A DNA stretch of 64,000 nucleotides from Mytilus galloprovincialis (Eukaryota > Mollusca > Bivalvia > Mytilida > Mytilidae), in assembly GCF_965363235.1 (NCBI RefSeq), contig NC_134844.1:78771244-78835243 (forward strand), in the 5' to 3' direction. Both the position numbers and the translations under genes were made by a program. Positions 48,371-60,294 of the stretch are shown one piece after another (position 1 is the first letter of the stretch; each line of letters opens with the position of its first letter). Under the pieces are notes generated by a model, which had not been told where the DNA came from, ran no database searches, and saw nothing but the letters and a program-made list of their open reading frames with translations.

Positions 48371-49193
48371 GTAAAATCAATATATGTAAGGTTAAATTAA
48401 GATGGCAAAATAAACAAATTGAAACAAAAGATATCAACAATAAAATACTCTATAAAACTTTAGTAGATAAAAAATATACAAAGCCAATCGGTATCAACAT
48501 TTGGACTAGATATTTAAAATTAGCATACGTACCACAGATGCCATTTGTATACGATTTTATTTTTAAAATTTTAAAGGAAAATAAGTTAAAAATTTTCAGA
48601 TGGAAACTGCTTCAATATATTATTCCTACAAAGCAGCTACTATTAAAGGGGAAAATATCTGAGAACGATAAATGTAACTTTTGTAAAACAAAAGAAGAAG
48701 ATTATTTGCATTTCTTCATTACATGTTCATTTTTGAAAGATTTTTGGGAGAAAGTACATTATCTTCTAGCAAAAATGAATTTTCAAAACAAGATATTGGC
48801 AAAACATATAGTATTTGGATACAAAATATCAGATCAAGGATATAACGGTTGAAATTATTTCTTGACAATTATAGGTTTTTGTATTTACAAGTCGTACTAT
48901 GTGTCAGAGCAAAAACTGAAATTTTTAGATGTGTATGCTATGTTTATAAAGGAACTACGAAGGTTTATGAATGAGAACAAAACAGTATCTCAATATGTAT
49001 TTTTCATAAAGTTAAAAAGACTGATTCAATTGATGGAAAAAAAATAATGTTTATATTTTATTATATTCTGTGTATTTTCCTGGATACTCAGAAAGTATTT
49101 CACAGGGATACTTTATTGAAGCTTGGACAATGAAGTAAAGTTGTAACAAGCAATTTGATGAATAAAGAATATTTATTTGTTGTTAAAAAAAAA
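48371..49193 (+). mobile_element. 5'-truncated LINE with 15-bp target duplication
   Basis: GAAATCATGATGGGA at 48356-48370 recurs with one change at 49194-49208, bracketing 823 bp. The 3' end has AATAAA at 49161-49166 and a terminal A-run. This is the classic product of target-primed reverse transcription. Confidence 0.88.
48373..49047 (+). pseudogene. LINE ORF2 C-terminal fragment (zf-RVT-like), one internal stop
   Basis: The open frame enters from the LINE's truncated 5' end and reads VKLRWQNKQIETKDINNKIL, then ENKLKIFRWKLLQYIIPTKQ and the Cys/His tail CNFCKTKEEDYLHFFITCSF. A TGA at 48850-48852 interrupts it. The same frame then continues (TIIGFCIYKSYYVSEQKLKF) to a stop at 49045. RT palm motifs lie in the missing 5' part. 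Confidence 0.8.
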
Positions 49194-49209
49194 GAAATCA
49201 TGATAGGAT

Positions 49210-51340
49210 ATTCAAGCCTACGAATATCGTATCGGTGCATTGGGAGATGTATACTCGATATGTAGGCGCTGCTGGAATGTTGCTAAAGACTTCAGTTGCA
49301 ACTAAGGTTTGTAAGAACATGCAAGAAGGCCATATCTACATATGTGAGTCATGAAGCCAAAGCAGTGAATGGTAGTAATAATCTAAAAGTTGTTTTAAAT
49401 TCTACGACAGTTGCCACGTGAGTTCGAAACATTTTTTTCTCATTCATTTATGGAAAGGTATTCGTCTTTAACTTAAAACTAATCCGTGTGTATGTCATAA
49501 TTCTACAAGAGAATTGCTCGCAAATAAATATAAACACAAAATATACAAATTCCTTTTAAAAGGTAGGCTGTAAAAATAAAAAAATGTAATTAGATGTTAT
49601 GAACAGTGCATGCTCTTTCAAATATATAATTGTCTGTAAAAATGATTCACTAGTAACAAATAAATTTTATACTGAAAATTTGTTAGTTCTAGTTACTGTG
49701 TATGCAATTAGTGCTAAGATCGATTTGAAAATTCAAACAATCAAATAAAGAAAGTAAGCAAGTATTTTATGCACAAAATCAAATCTTCGTTATTCCCTGC
49801 TGTTAAATCTAAAACGCCATATTAAAAGTTTACATACATACTTTGGTTGTTAAATAGGAAAAGGGAATCAAAGATATCACATTTGTTTGTTTAATATACA
49901 ACCTATTTTTTTCAAACTTCATAGATAAAGAAATAAATTTGTAGAGCGTTCTATAAGAAACCTATAGGGAGATTAGATTTATTGCACTATTTACTTTAAC
50001 TTAAACCAAATATTGATAAATCACGTCTTCGTTTTTGTCCTTGTTATTTCGAATAGTGTTTTCAAATGTCCATGAATGAATACCATATAAAATAGTTTTT
50101 ACTTAAAATGGACCGCCTAAAGTGGACTTAAAATAACAGTTTCTTGTTATGTCTATTGGTTGATTTGCAAGAATACAACGTTTTATATTTGATGTTAAAA
50201 CAATGTTAACTGAGCTGATAAAATGATAAATTTTGATAAATTTATAGAAACAAAAGCCATTCGAAATCGCAAATAATAACAGAAGCTGTACATCTAAGTT
50301 TGAAATAAATAGAAAGCATAATGGTGAGACGATGTTGATGACTACAGTGAGGATATTCCTGCATTCAATTGACACTCAAAAATTGGTGAATTAAACCCGG
50401 TTTTATAGCTAACTAAACGTCTCACTTAATTATATCAAAGTAAATATTGATTGCACTGAAATAATGTCGCACGTATCAAATTGTCAGAAAATATCAGATT
50501 TGTACAAATGGTGTTTACAATTATCAATCCCTTTTAAGAACATTTTTCTCTTATTTTTATAAACGTGTTTGATAAGGTCTATATATTAAATCATTGATGG
50601 AATAGATTATATCAAATATATTAACTAAAGTTATATCAGTCGTAGTAAGAGAGAGAGAGAAATACAACAAAACAAAACAAACTGAGAAGTTGGAAATAAT
50701 AAAACAAAAGGTTACCTTTAATGTCGTATAAAATTGTCTGTATTGAACAAAAATGAACACCAAAAGACGCAATTACATATTGCACTTCGTGCCAAATTCC
50801 TCTCGATAGCAAGCAATACATAATTTAGACTTAACCTTGTAAACTAACAAAATATATCTTAAATATATATCAGTTTCTATACAATCAAATACTCACTTGA
50901 AAATTAAACGTAAGACCGATATAAACATAACAACAGTTTTTAATTTCTATTTTGAAGGTGAATTGAACTTTACTGATAACACATAGTTAATAACGCCGAT
51001 CAATAAAGTGAATATAAACTTTATTACATACAAGTTTTGGGGTTAAGGTAAGATCGATATCCTCAATAGTGTTGTATCTAAATGATATCCTTTATGTCCT
51101 TGCTATAGATAACTGACTTTTTAACAAATCCCATTCATACAGACACACACTGATTATTCATTCGTACAGTGATCAATTAATAAGAAGAGGAGAGCAACAT
51201 TATAACTTTGAATAAAAAAGCAGTGATACAATGAACAAGTGGAAAGAATACATTTTGTACCATACATTTCTTTCGATATTTTTGTAGCCTACATAAATAG
51301 ATTTACCCCACCTCTTAAGAAATCAAACAATCCCTGTCCT
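49210..51340. other. Gene-poor stretch
   Basis: No supported gene. A reverse-strand leader-like frame (MRLLVFIFVQYRQFYTTLK, with a GTAACC donor near 50715) was considered, but its phase does not fit the Ig exon. AG dinucleotides repeat near 50649-50660. Confidence 0.4.
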
Positions 51341-51358
51341 TAATTAGCACCACGTGAA

Positions 51359-51474
51359 TACCATGTATTACTTATACCCGGTTTATGTTTTAGCAATACC
51401 CTTACAAAGACCATGTATTTTTTTATACCCGGTCACTGTTTTAGCAATACCCTGTCAACGATAGAGTTATCGTT
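51359..51474 (+). promoter_or_regulatory. Two-copy 50-bp repeat and 7-bp hairpin upstream of the Crypton-like ORF
   Basis: ACCATGTATTACTTATACCC through TAGCAATACCC repeats once after about 50 bp. It is followed by AACGATA at 51457-51463 and its reverse complement TATCGTT at 51468-51474. The ATG of the ORF is 27 bp further. A regulatory role is inference; this could be the 5' end of a repeat. Confidence 0.35.
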
Positions 51475-51500
51475 CTTTGCTCTCAACAGAAAATTTCAAA

Positions 51501-52932
51501 ATGGCGACGAAACGGTTTGCGTCCCTGACAGCAGACGAGATTGAAAAAAAGAAAATGCTGATTAATTCTAAAGAAACAATCAAAAGTAACCTAAAAGCAG
51601 CAAGACTTCTTAAAGCATATTTAAAAGCAACAGACGAGGACGAACAGTTTGAGGAATATAACTCAGGAAAACTTAACGAAGTGTTGGGGCACTTTTACAT
51701 GAACGCACGCGTACGTAAACAAGACGATGAACACTACAAAGCTACATCGTTCGAAAACACCAGACATGCTCTAAACAGACATCTACATGGGGTTCCTTAC
51801 AGCCGAAAGATTGAAATAATAAAGGACCATGAGTTTTGTGATGCTAATGAATGTTTTAAGGCAGCGCTTGCAGAGTTAAAAAGGTTATAGTCGCCGTCAC
51901 GTAAAATTGGCACCATGATTTTTGTCAAAATTTTCTTAAATATCAATCGCGTTTACTCGAGATCATGTTTTTCAATTAGCGGAATAAAAATCCAATCCAA
52001 ATATATACTACTGTCCTACCTTTTATTGTGTTTGCACTGTATAATCCTGACCTTCACATTTTTCAAGATTGTTTTCATTGTAAAACCGCCATCTTGGTTT
52101 CTATGAGGATCCCTTACTACATAACATTCGTTACTCTCTGGTAATATCATTGTCATTGATGATACGATTTCCCGCGCTTTTTACATAAAGATGACGCACA
52201 GCTCTGAGAGACACAAGAAAATTGAGAGCCCGTGGACTCCACGGCAACACTTCCGGTAATAACAATGTCGGATTCCACCATACAAAATAATCCTGGATTT
52301 TGTGAAGGTCAGGATTATACAGTGCAAACACAATAAAAGGTAAGACAGTAGTATATATTTGGATTGGATTTTTATTCCGCTAATTGAAAAACATTATTTC
52401 GAGTAAACGCGGTCGATATTTAAGAAAATTTTGACAAAAATCATGGTGCCAATTTTACGTGACGGCGACTATAGGTAAAGGCAGTGTTGACCACCACCCA
52501 GTCATCAATGAAACAGACCGTATGAAATTATATGAATCTATTATAATGATCCCTGACGCACCAGAAGCTCTACTGAACAAAGTGCAATTTGATATCAGGC
52601 TATATTTTTGTAGAAGATCACAGGAAAATATGCATGGAATGACAAAATCTACATTGAAAGTTTTAAATGATCCAAAGACTGGACTTAAATATGTGGCAAA
52701 GTGTGAAGATGAACTCACAAAAAATCACAGAGGTAATGAAAGAGAATCAACCTCAGGCGTTATGCCCGAGTTCCCTGGATCACCCTATTGTCCTGTCAAA
52801 TCTTATGAAACATGCATCAGCAAACTTCATCCTTTATGCACTAGTTTATGGCAGAAGCCGAAGGAATCATTCAATGATGACGATACAATTTGGTATTGTA
52901 ACTCACGATTAGGTAGAATACAAGCAGAATAA
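51501..52932 (+). pseudogene. Crypton/DUF3504-like ORF split by a MITE
   Basis: The first part starts at ATG 51501 (MATKRFASLTADEIEKKKML; an upstream in-frame ATG at 51477 adds eight residues) and ends at a stop within the MITE border at 51890. The second part starts after the MITE at 52474 (GKGSVDHHPVINETDRMKLY) and runs to TAA at 52930. Together they resemble the ZMYM/QRICH1/KCTD-like DUF3504 proteins that derive from Crypton tyrosine recombinases: FYMNARVRKQDDEHYKATSF and TRHALNRHL in the N-terminal half, LYFCRRSQENMHGMTKSTLK and DELTKNHRG in the recombinase half. The frame on both sides agrees if the MITE and one TA are removed. The C-terminal catalytic part expected after WYCN is missing, so it is truncated or needs another exon. 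Mobile or host function is unknown. Confidence 0.75.
51888..52471. mobile_element. 584-bp MITE with TIRs of about 175 bp and TA target duplication
   Basis: Starts TAGTCGCCGTCACG and ends with the reverse complement. The arms stay nearly identical for about 175 bp (51888-52062 against 52297-52471). TA flanks both sides (51886-51887, 52472-52473), as in Tc1/mariner-type insertions. The internal 230 bp has no ORF. Open frames at 51915 and 52131 are within it. Confidence 0.9.
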
Positions 52933-53189
52933 CTGCACAATGATCATGCATGATGATAACACAAGCATATTCCAGTTTGTATGGAAAATAGTAAATACGA
53001 AACCAAGCGCGGTAGGCAGAGAAATGTAATGACGTTCAGGTCGGCAGTAATGGAACAATGACTGCGTCATTTTCCAAAAATGGATATAAGGATTTAAATC
53101 TAGGAAAATGACATAACTTTTTTGCTTCTCGAAATATGTTTTTGCGAATACATTTTAAGATTTTCCATATCCATACTACTTTGCTAAAA

Positions 53190-53600
53190 TTGAGAATGGA
53201 AATGGGGAATGTGTCAAAGAGACAACAACCCGACCAAATAAAAAAACAACAGCAGAAGGTCACCAACAGGTCTTCAATGTAGCGAAAAATTCCCGCACCC
53301 GGAGGCGTCCTTCAGCTGGCCCCTAAACAAATATATACTAGTTCAGTGATAATGAGCCATACTAATTTCCATATTGTACACAAAAAACTAAAATTAAAAT
53401 AATACAAGACTAACAAAGGCCAGCGGCTCCTGACTTGGGACAGGCGCAAAACTGCGACCGGGTTAAACATGTTTGTGAGATCTCAACCCTCCCCTATACC
53501 TCTAACCAATGTAGAAAAGTAAACGCATAACAATACGCACATTAAAATTCAGTTCAAGAGTTAATTGACATGCCAGCTCCAGACTTCAATTTAACTGACT
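53190..53600 (+). repeat. Dispersed repeat family D, joined to family E-like right part
   Basis: Contains GGAATGTGTCAAAGAGACAA, CAGAAGGTCACCAACAGGTC, CGGAGGCGTCCTTCAGCTGG and then GGCTCCTGACTTGGGACAGG with CTCAACCCTCCCCTATACC. The second half resembles family E at 540-712 and 4408-4556. I recognise the whole as a common mussel repeat from memory. Confidence 0.65.
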
Positions 53601-53604
53601 GAAA

Positions 53605-54550
53605 GATTATGATTTCATCATATACACATCAGGCACAATCCTTCCCGTTAGGGGTTTAGTATCATACCATCATAACATATATGAAAAGAACATAACCCGT
53701 GTCATGCCAACAACTGTTTTTTTTAGAATAAATGTGTTCCGATGCAAAGACCTTGTCAGTGACTCAATATTACGCCAAAATATGCAATCTTTATAATGTT
53801 TTGTAGTTTTATAATACAATAAACTGTTAACAAAGAGATCTGTCTTGCCTTTTTGTTATTTCGATAATAAAATACAAATACTGAAATTAATATAGCAATA
53901 CTTCAACATGTAAGTAATGCAAAATATTCAGTCAATAAACCATGACCGAGAACAGGAATGGAGGGAAGCACTAGACCATTAGTACAATACCAGATACTAC
54001 AGTACAAATATATTTAGTTTTAATTTGTGGTCGTGACTTTTTGGAAAAAAACTATCAAAATCAAAGATTAAGAAGAGTATCTCCAAAATAAAGCTAAATA
54101 AAAAAAAGCCGCTTTGGTGCATACAAAAGTGATTTTCACTTAATAGCAATTGGTCAGTGATTTTCACTTAATAGCAATTGGTCAGTGATACCACTGCTAA
54201 TGGACTGATAATCCACAAGGGTAATGTGTATTTTCTCAGATGTAAGTGCATCAGTAAAACAGGAATTACAATATACAATCGTTAAATTTACTTGTCCAAG
54301 TACAACAATGTCGTGCCACAGTAACTGTCAACAAAAAGTAGTCTATTAAGCACACTGAAGGGTTTTTTTTTATAAAAAAAATCACAATCAGAGGATAAGA
54401 TTAGTGAGCATGAAAAACTGGGGTTTTTTTTCCAATTCCAATGTGTGCCTGTACCAAGTCAGGATTACTTTGACCTGTAATTGATCATGTTGATATTGCA
54501 TATTATTTTTAGTAGGAGTTAGATGTTGAGTATGTTTTAATGGCTATTTT
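53605..54550. other. Gene-poor stretch
   Basis: Apart from the 28-bp tandem pair at 54129-54184, I see no gene or recognised repeat. Confidence 0.4.
54129..54184 (+). repeat. Perfect 28-bp tandem duplication
   Basis: GTGATTTTCACTTAATAGCA followed by ATTGGTCA occurs twice in succession. Confidence 0.95.
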
Positions 54551-55520
54551 GTACAACATATCCTTTTTATACGACCCCAAAAATTTGTTTGGATCGTATA
54601 ATGGTATGATGTCGTCGTCTGCGTCGTCGTCGTCCGAGGACACATCGGTTTCCGGATAATAACTTCAGTTTAAGTGAATAGATCTTTATTAAAAATTTTC
54701 AGAAGGTTCAATATCAGAAAAGGAAGGTTGTGATTGATTTTTGGGATGATGGTCCCAATTGTTAAGGAATCAGGGACCAAAACGGGCCCTAACCAAGCAT
54801 TTTTATAGTTTCGTGATAATAACATGTGTAGAAGTATTTCAATTGCTCTGAAATTATTCCGCAGTGTTAAAACAACAAGCAGAGTGTTTGGATTCATTTA
54901 ATGGGTTATGGGGCCAAAAGTTAAAAATTAAGGGCCAAAACAAGCATTTTTCTAATTTCAAGACAATAACTTGTGTGCAATTGTATGGCTCTCTCTGATA
55001 TTGTACCACAATGTACCATATAAACAAGAGGCTGTCACAACGACAGCAAACCGGATTTATTAACATTTATTTGTGTCCTGGAAATACCACAAGAACCATT
55101 ACTGATGAATGGTGAAAGTGAAAATCGTCAATATCAAATTTGATCTCCATTTTGTCATCAGTATCATCATATTAAAATTTGAAACGCTTAGATTGAATGG
55201 TTCATGTGTAAATGCAACAATGTGAATGGAAACGCCATTTAACGAGCTTTCAAGAACCATTACTTCTGAACGGTAAAAGTCAAAATCGTCATTATTGAAT
55301 TTGACCTCTATTTTGTCATCAGTAACAACATATAAAAAATTCAAAAGCTTTGGTTGATTGGTTCATGAGAAAATGCACGGACGCATCTGGAAACACCATT
55401 TTTCAATCTTTCAAAAACCATAACTCCTGAACAGTAAAAGTCAAAATCGTCATTATTAAACTTGACCTCCATTTTGTCATCAGTAACAATATATTAAAAT
55501 TTGGGAAGCTTTAGTAGAAA

Positions 55521-56551
55521 GTTAAATCACAAAAATACTGAACTCAGAGGAAAATCAATACGGAAAGTCCATAATCACATGGCAAAATCAAATAACAAAA
55601 CGCATCAAAAACGAATAGACAAGAACTGTCATATTCCTGACTTGGTACAGGCATTTTCAAATGTCGAAAAAGGCGGATTAAACCTGGTTCTATAGCGCTA
55701 ACCCTCTCTCTTTAATAACAGTCTCATCAAATTCCGTTATATTTACATGATGCGTTAAATAAATAGTCACAATTAATAAAATAGTCAAAATATGGGTACA
55801 TCAGTCATCATCGCATAACAATTTTAAAAGGGACAATTTAACAGAACACAAAAACATTTATCTACGAACACATGGATTGACTTGAGTGTCTGACGTCATA
55901 AAATTTGTATACGTCACATAAATTTGTCGTTCAATGTGCATACAAACAGTTTTAAAATTTGCATAGGCAATGTAAGCATACAGAGTTAAAAAAATGTTAA
56001 AAAGTATGTAAGAACAAATTACAGAAATAGACCCGAGATTTAAACTAGTCCAAAAGTTATAGGTAGAATTTATGAGAATCCAAAAATAGTTAATTCCACT
56101 ACGCGATTGAATGATTTTGACGTTTGTGGTTCAACGTATACAGTAATTCATAATAGAAATATATCATAATGACATATAATAGACCAAAATAATACTGACG
56201 GAATCTGTTAAAGTACAGATCCGAGTCACGTAATTAGAACAAAAGAAATACAAAGAGTCGCATATACAAAATAAACCACCAAAAAATGAAAGCCAATACA
56301 CACACATTGGCGAGATGTATAAGTACCGAACCACGTCAAACGGATATCACATAAAACCATTCAACAGTAAAAGTAATATTAATTATAGAACAAAGACAAA
56401 TGAAAGAACAGTAAAACATGTTGTTAAGATGATAAACAACATCAGTACGCAGAATATATACATCAAGACCATCGTGTATTACTTGAGAAGTTGATACGGA
56501 ATATTTATCAACAAGGTCTTGGTACCTTCCGATGAACTTTTTTAGAAAAGG
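55521..56551 (+). mobile_element. Family H-containing insertion in the tandem array, about 1 kb
   Basis: The array is continuous in sequence across this insert: AGCTTTAGTAGAA before it and AGAACAGATCATGTGAAAATG after it match one uninterrupted unit near 58078. It begins with family H (AAAATACTGAACTCAGAGG, CATATTCCTGACTTGGTACA). AGAA may be the target duplication. Confidence 0.65.
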
Positions 56552-56604
56552 GACGAGAACAGATCATGTGAAAATGCACAGACACATCTGGAAACTCCTT
56601 TTTT

Positions 56605-57959
56605 AGCTCACCTTTCCTAAAAGGAAATGTGAGCTTTTCTCATCACTTGGCGTCCGTCGTCGTCGTCGTCTGTCGTCGTTAACAATTTTTCAAACATCTT
56701 CTCCTCTGAAACTACTGAATGGATTTGGATGAAACTTAGCATGTTTGTTTCTTAGATTATCCTGCACAAAGGTTGTCCTTCGATTTTTGATCCGTCAAAA
56801 AACATGGCCGCCGTTACTTAAAATAGAACATAGGGATCAAATGCAGTTTTTGGCTTATATCTCAAAAACTAACGCATTTAGAGCAAATCTGACATGGGGT
56901 AAAAATGTTCAATATGTCAAGATCTATCAGCCCTGAAATTATTTTCAGATGAATCAAACAACCCATTGTTGGGTTGCTGCCACTTAATTTGTAATTTTAG
57001 GGAAATTTTGCAGTTTTTGCTCATTATCTTGAATATTATTATAGATAAAGTTAAACTGTAAACAGCAAAAAGATCAGCAAAGTAAGATCTACAAATAAGT
57101 TATATGACTAAAATTGTCAATTGACTTGACTCCTTTAATGACATTTTTTTACAATTTGTTCATCATATTTGCTAACTTTAAAACATCTTCTCCTCTATAA
57201 CTACTCAACCAAATTCAACCAAACTTCATTTGAATGATCAGTAGGGTGTATAAAATAAAGTTTGTGTTTTATTTTCTATTTCGTCAAAAAAACATGGCAG
57301 TCATGGCTAAAAATAGAACACAGGGTAAAATGCAGTTTATGGCTTATATCTCAAAAACTCCAGCATTTAGAGCAAATAAGACAAAAGTTAAAGTATTTAC
57401 TAGGTCAAGGTCTACCTGTCCTGAAATTTTCAGCCGAATTGGGTAACTGGTTTTTCAGGTATAATGCACCTGAATTGATGATTTTAAAGAAATTTTGCCA
57501 TGTTTGGTTATTATCTTGAATATTATTAAAGAAACAGATAAACCATTAATAGCAAAACTGTTAAGCAAAGTAAGATCTACAAATAAGTCAATTTGACCAA
57601 AATTGTCAATTGACCCCTTAAGGAGTTATTGCCCTTTAAAGACTTTTTTTCACAATTTGTTCATCATGTTGACTTACTTAAAAAAATCTTCTGCTTTGAA
57701 ACTGCTGTATCAATTTCAGCCAAACTTAGGCTAAATGAGTTTCAGAGTATCTAGTATGAATTTTATATTATATTTCCTTGTATGTCAAGAAACATAGCTC
57801 CTATGGCTAAAATAGAACATAGGAGCAAATGACTTTTTTTTTGCTTTTGAAGAAAATCGGACGATTCAAGGAACATTTAAATATATTGAAAAGCCAAATG
57901 ATGAGAGATTTAACCCAAAAAAAATAAGGTGAGCGATTCAGGCTCTTGAGATCCTCTTG
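56605..57959 (+). mobile_element. Hairpin-ended insertion with about three diverged internal units of 490 bp
   Basis: The 5' end AGCTCACCTTTCC pairs with GGAAATGTGAGCT at 56623-56635. The 3' end has GGTGAGCGATTCAGGCTCTTGAG followed by CCTCTTGTT. Three internal units begin with an ATCTTCTCCTCTGAAACTACT-like block near 56695, 57184 and 57685. It resembles a repeat widespread in molluscs. Two overlapping frames at 57234-57519 are not genes. Confidence 0.7.
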
Positions 57960-58902
57960 TTCATTTTTTCAAGAACCATAACTCCTGAACGGTAAAAGTC
58001 AAAATCGTCATTATTGAACTTGACCTCCATTTTGTCATCAGTAACAACATCTTACAATTTGGGAAGCTTTGGTAGAACAGTTCATGCGTAAATACACGGA
58101 CACGACTGGAAACTCCATTTTTCAATCTTTCAAGAACCATAACTCCTGAACGGTAAAAGTCAAAATCGCGATTATTGAACATGGCCTTCATTTATTTGTC
58201 CATAACAACATATTAAAATTTTAAAAGCTTTGGTTGAACGGTTCATGAGTTAATGCACGGACAACATTTGATTGCCGCCCGCCCGACCGACCGCCCACCG
58301 TACATCCCCAAATCAATAACCGACATTTTTGTCACAAAAATCCGGTTAAAAAGTGGAGGCTGGGATTAAGTTTTGAGTTAATTGCCCAAAATATGTAGGA
58401 ATTAGGGGACAAAAAGAAGCATGTTTCTAGTTTGCAAACAATCATGACAATAACTTGTGTTTAAGTGTATGGATCTCTCTGAAATTGTACTACAAGGTTC
58501 AATACTACAAAGGTAATCATGGGATTGAGAACTAAGGTTATTGCTCAAAGGGGGGTTTCAAAAAGTTGGCAGGGAATCTATTGTTTACGATTATTTTAAG
58601 GGTGCCTTTTTTTCCAAATCTTTCAAATTTCGAATTTTGAAAAGTTTCAAGAAGAAATCTTCAATTGCACAGTATTGTGCAATAGATTTGTTAGATCTTT
58701 GACCAACTAAATTTAGTTACAAAAGCCTATATTATGTCAAAAATTTGATCACAATCCAAATTCAGACAGCATCAAACTTGAATATTGTGACCAAATTTGC
58801 CCCAACTGTTCAAGGTTCGAAAAAATTGGTGATATAAAGCCGCGCCGTGTGGAGCACCTGGTTGTATTATTGCAAGGGGTGAGTGTATTGATTATTGGAG
58901 AC

Positions 58903-59232
58903 ATAGATATAGGAAGATGTGGTGTGAGTGCCAATGAGACAACTCTCCATCCAAACAACAATTCAAAAATTAAACCATTATAGGTTAAAGTACGGCCTTC
59001 AACACGGAGCCTTGGCTCACACCGAACAACAAGCTATAAAGGGCCCCAAAATAACTAGTGTAAAACCATTCAAACGGGAAAACCAACGGTCTAATCTATA
59101 TAAACAAAACGAGAAACGAGAAACACGTATATATTACATAAACAAACGACAACTACTGTACATCAGATTCCTGACTTAGGACAGGTGCAAACATTTGCAG
59201 CGGGATTAAACGTTTTAATGGGCCCAAACCTT
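58903..59232 (-). repeat. Family A repeat, inverted 330-bp copy
   Basis: Reverse complement of 27491-27820 with one or two mismatches seen. This pair is the most recent-looking repeat in the window. Confidence 0.95.
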
Positions 59233-59385
59233 AGGTCATTTGGTCGCATTTACAATTGTCTTTTAACTGCCACATATTCTTTTAAAGGTATATGCAAATC
59301 CTACCAATCAAGGTTTCGTTTTTGAGTCCACAGAACAACTACTTAATTCTTCTGTCTGATGTGAGCATTTTCCATTTCTTAAACT

Positions 59386-60290
59386 AACAAGAGTGAACAC
59401 AATGAAATGTCTCGCCTTCTTTACTAATCATTGATGTTATGTTGATAGTCCTAAATATAAAGCTTAATTACAACTGTCACTTAAACTTAACATTAACCAA
59501 GATAACTAAACAAAGACAAATGAACCATGCAAATGAGGTCAAGGTCAGATGAACCATGCCAGGCAGACATGTACAGCTAGCAGTGTTTCCATACACCAAC
59601 CTATGGCATATAATATTAATTAAAAAGACCAAAACTCAAAAACTAAACATTGATCACTGAACCATGAAAATGATGTCAAGGTCAGATGCCATCTGCCGGC
59701 TAGAAATATACACCTTCCAATCATTCCATACAACAAATATAGTAGACCTATTGCATAAAGTTTAAAAGAAACAGACCATAACACAAAATCTTTACTATAA
59801 CCAGTGAACCATGAAAAAGAGTTCAAGGTCAGACGATATCTGCCAGTTGGACATGTACACTGTAGTCCTTCCATACAACGAATATACTAGACCTATTGCT
59901 TAAAGTACATGAGATATGGACTTGACCACCAAAACTTTACCTTGTTCACTGATCCATGAAATGAGGTCGAGGTCAAGTGAAAACTGTCTGACAGGCATAA
60001 GGACCTTGCAAGGTACGCTCATACCAAATATAGTTATCCTATTACTTATAATAAGAGAGAATTCAACATTACAAAAAATCTGAACTTTTTTTCAAGTGGT
60101 CACAGAACCATGAAAATGAGGTCGAGGACATTGGACATGTGACTGACGGAAACTTCATAACATGAGGCATCCAGGTCTTCCACCTTCTAAAATATAAAGC
60201 TTTTAAGAAGTTAGCTTACGCCGCCGCAGGATCACTATCTCTATGTCAGGTTTTCTGCAACAAAAGTTGCAGGCTCAACAAAAACCATTT
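59386..60290 (+). mobile_element. Family F element with tandem core and terminal hairpin
   Basis: Starts near ACAAGAGTGAACAC. It carries about five units of 160-170 bp with cores such as GAACCATGAAAATGATGTCA, AGGTCAGATG and CTGCCGG, and ends with the hairpin CTGCAAC/GTTGCAG at 60255-60272. Structure matches the other tandem-core, hairpin-ended element at 55024-58349. Confidence 0.7.
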
Positions 60291-60294
60291 GGCC

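Larger units (their letters stand above)
55024..58349 (+). mobile_element. Pearl/Helentron-like element with 160-164-bp tandem core
   Basis: The 5' end has a hairpin (GCTGTC at 55031-55036 paired with GACAGC at 55042-55047). AACCGGATTT at 55049-55058 is mirrored by AAATCCGGTT at 58338-58347. Between them are tandem units of 160-164 bp starting near 55090, 55253, 55413, 57968 and 58132, with the core ACCATAACTCCTGAACGGTA. This organisation resembles the tandem-core non-autonomous elements described in bivalves (pearl-type, related to Helentrons). Two later insertions split the array. The reverse open frames here are tandem-repeat read-through. Confidence 0.65.
54556..58865 (+). repeat. Family J repeat, split by nested insertions
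   Basis: The left part (54556-55023) begins TTTTTATACGACCCCAAAAA and holds GTCGTCGTCGTCC and GGGACCAAAACGGGCCC. The right part (58350-58865) ends with ATATAAAGCCGCGCCGTGTG and GAGCACCTGGTTG. Both sides share CAATAACTTGTGT and GGCTCTCTCTGA-like blocks around the break. Another right end lies in reverse at 63944-64000. Confidence 0.65.

Noticed and set aside
50716..50772. Reverse-strand leader-like peptide MRLLVFIFVQYRQFYTTLK with a GT donor
   Set aside because: It ends in phase 0, but the Ig exon starts in phase 1, and it lies 12 kb away without other support.
54556..54660. CRISPR-like or coding explanation of GTC repeats
   Set aside because: The GTCGTC runs are part of dispersed family J; there are no regular spacers, and the genome is eukaryotic.
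27544..59179. Nearly identical 83-codon frames at 27544-27795 (minus) and 58928-59179 (plus)
   Set aside because: Identity comes from the two copies of the 330-bp repeat; other, more diverged copies do not keep the frame.
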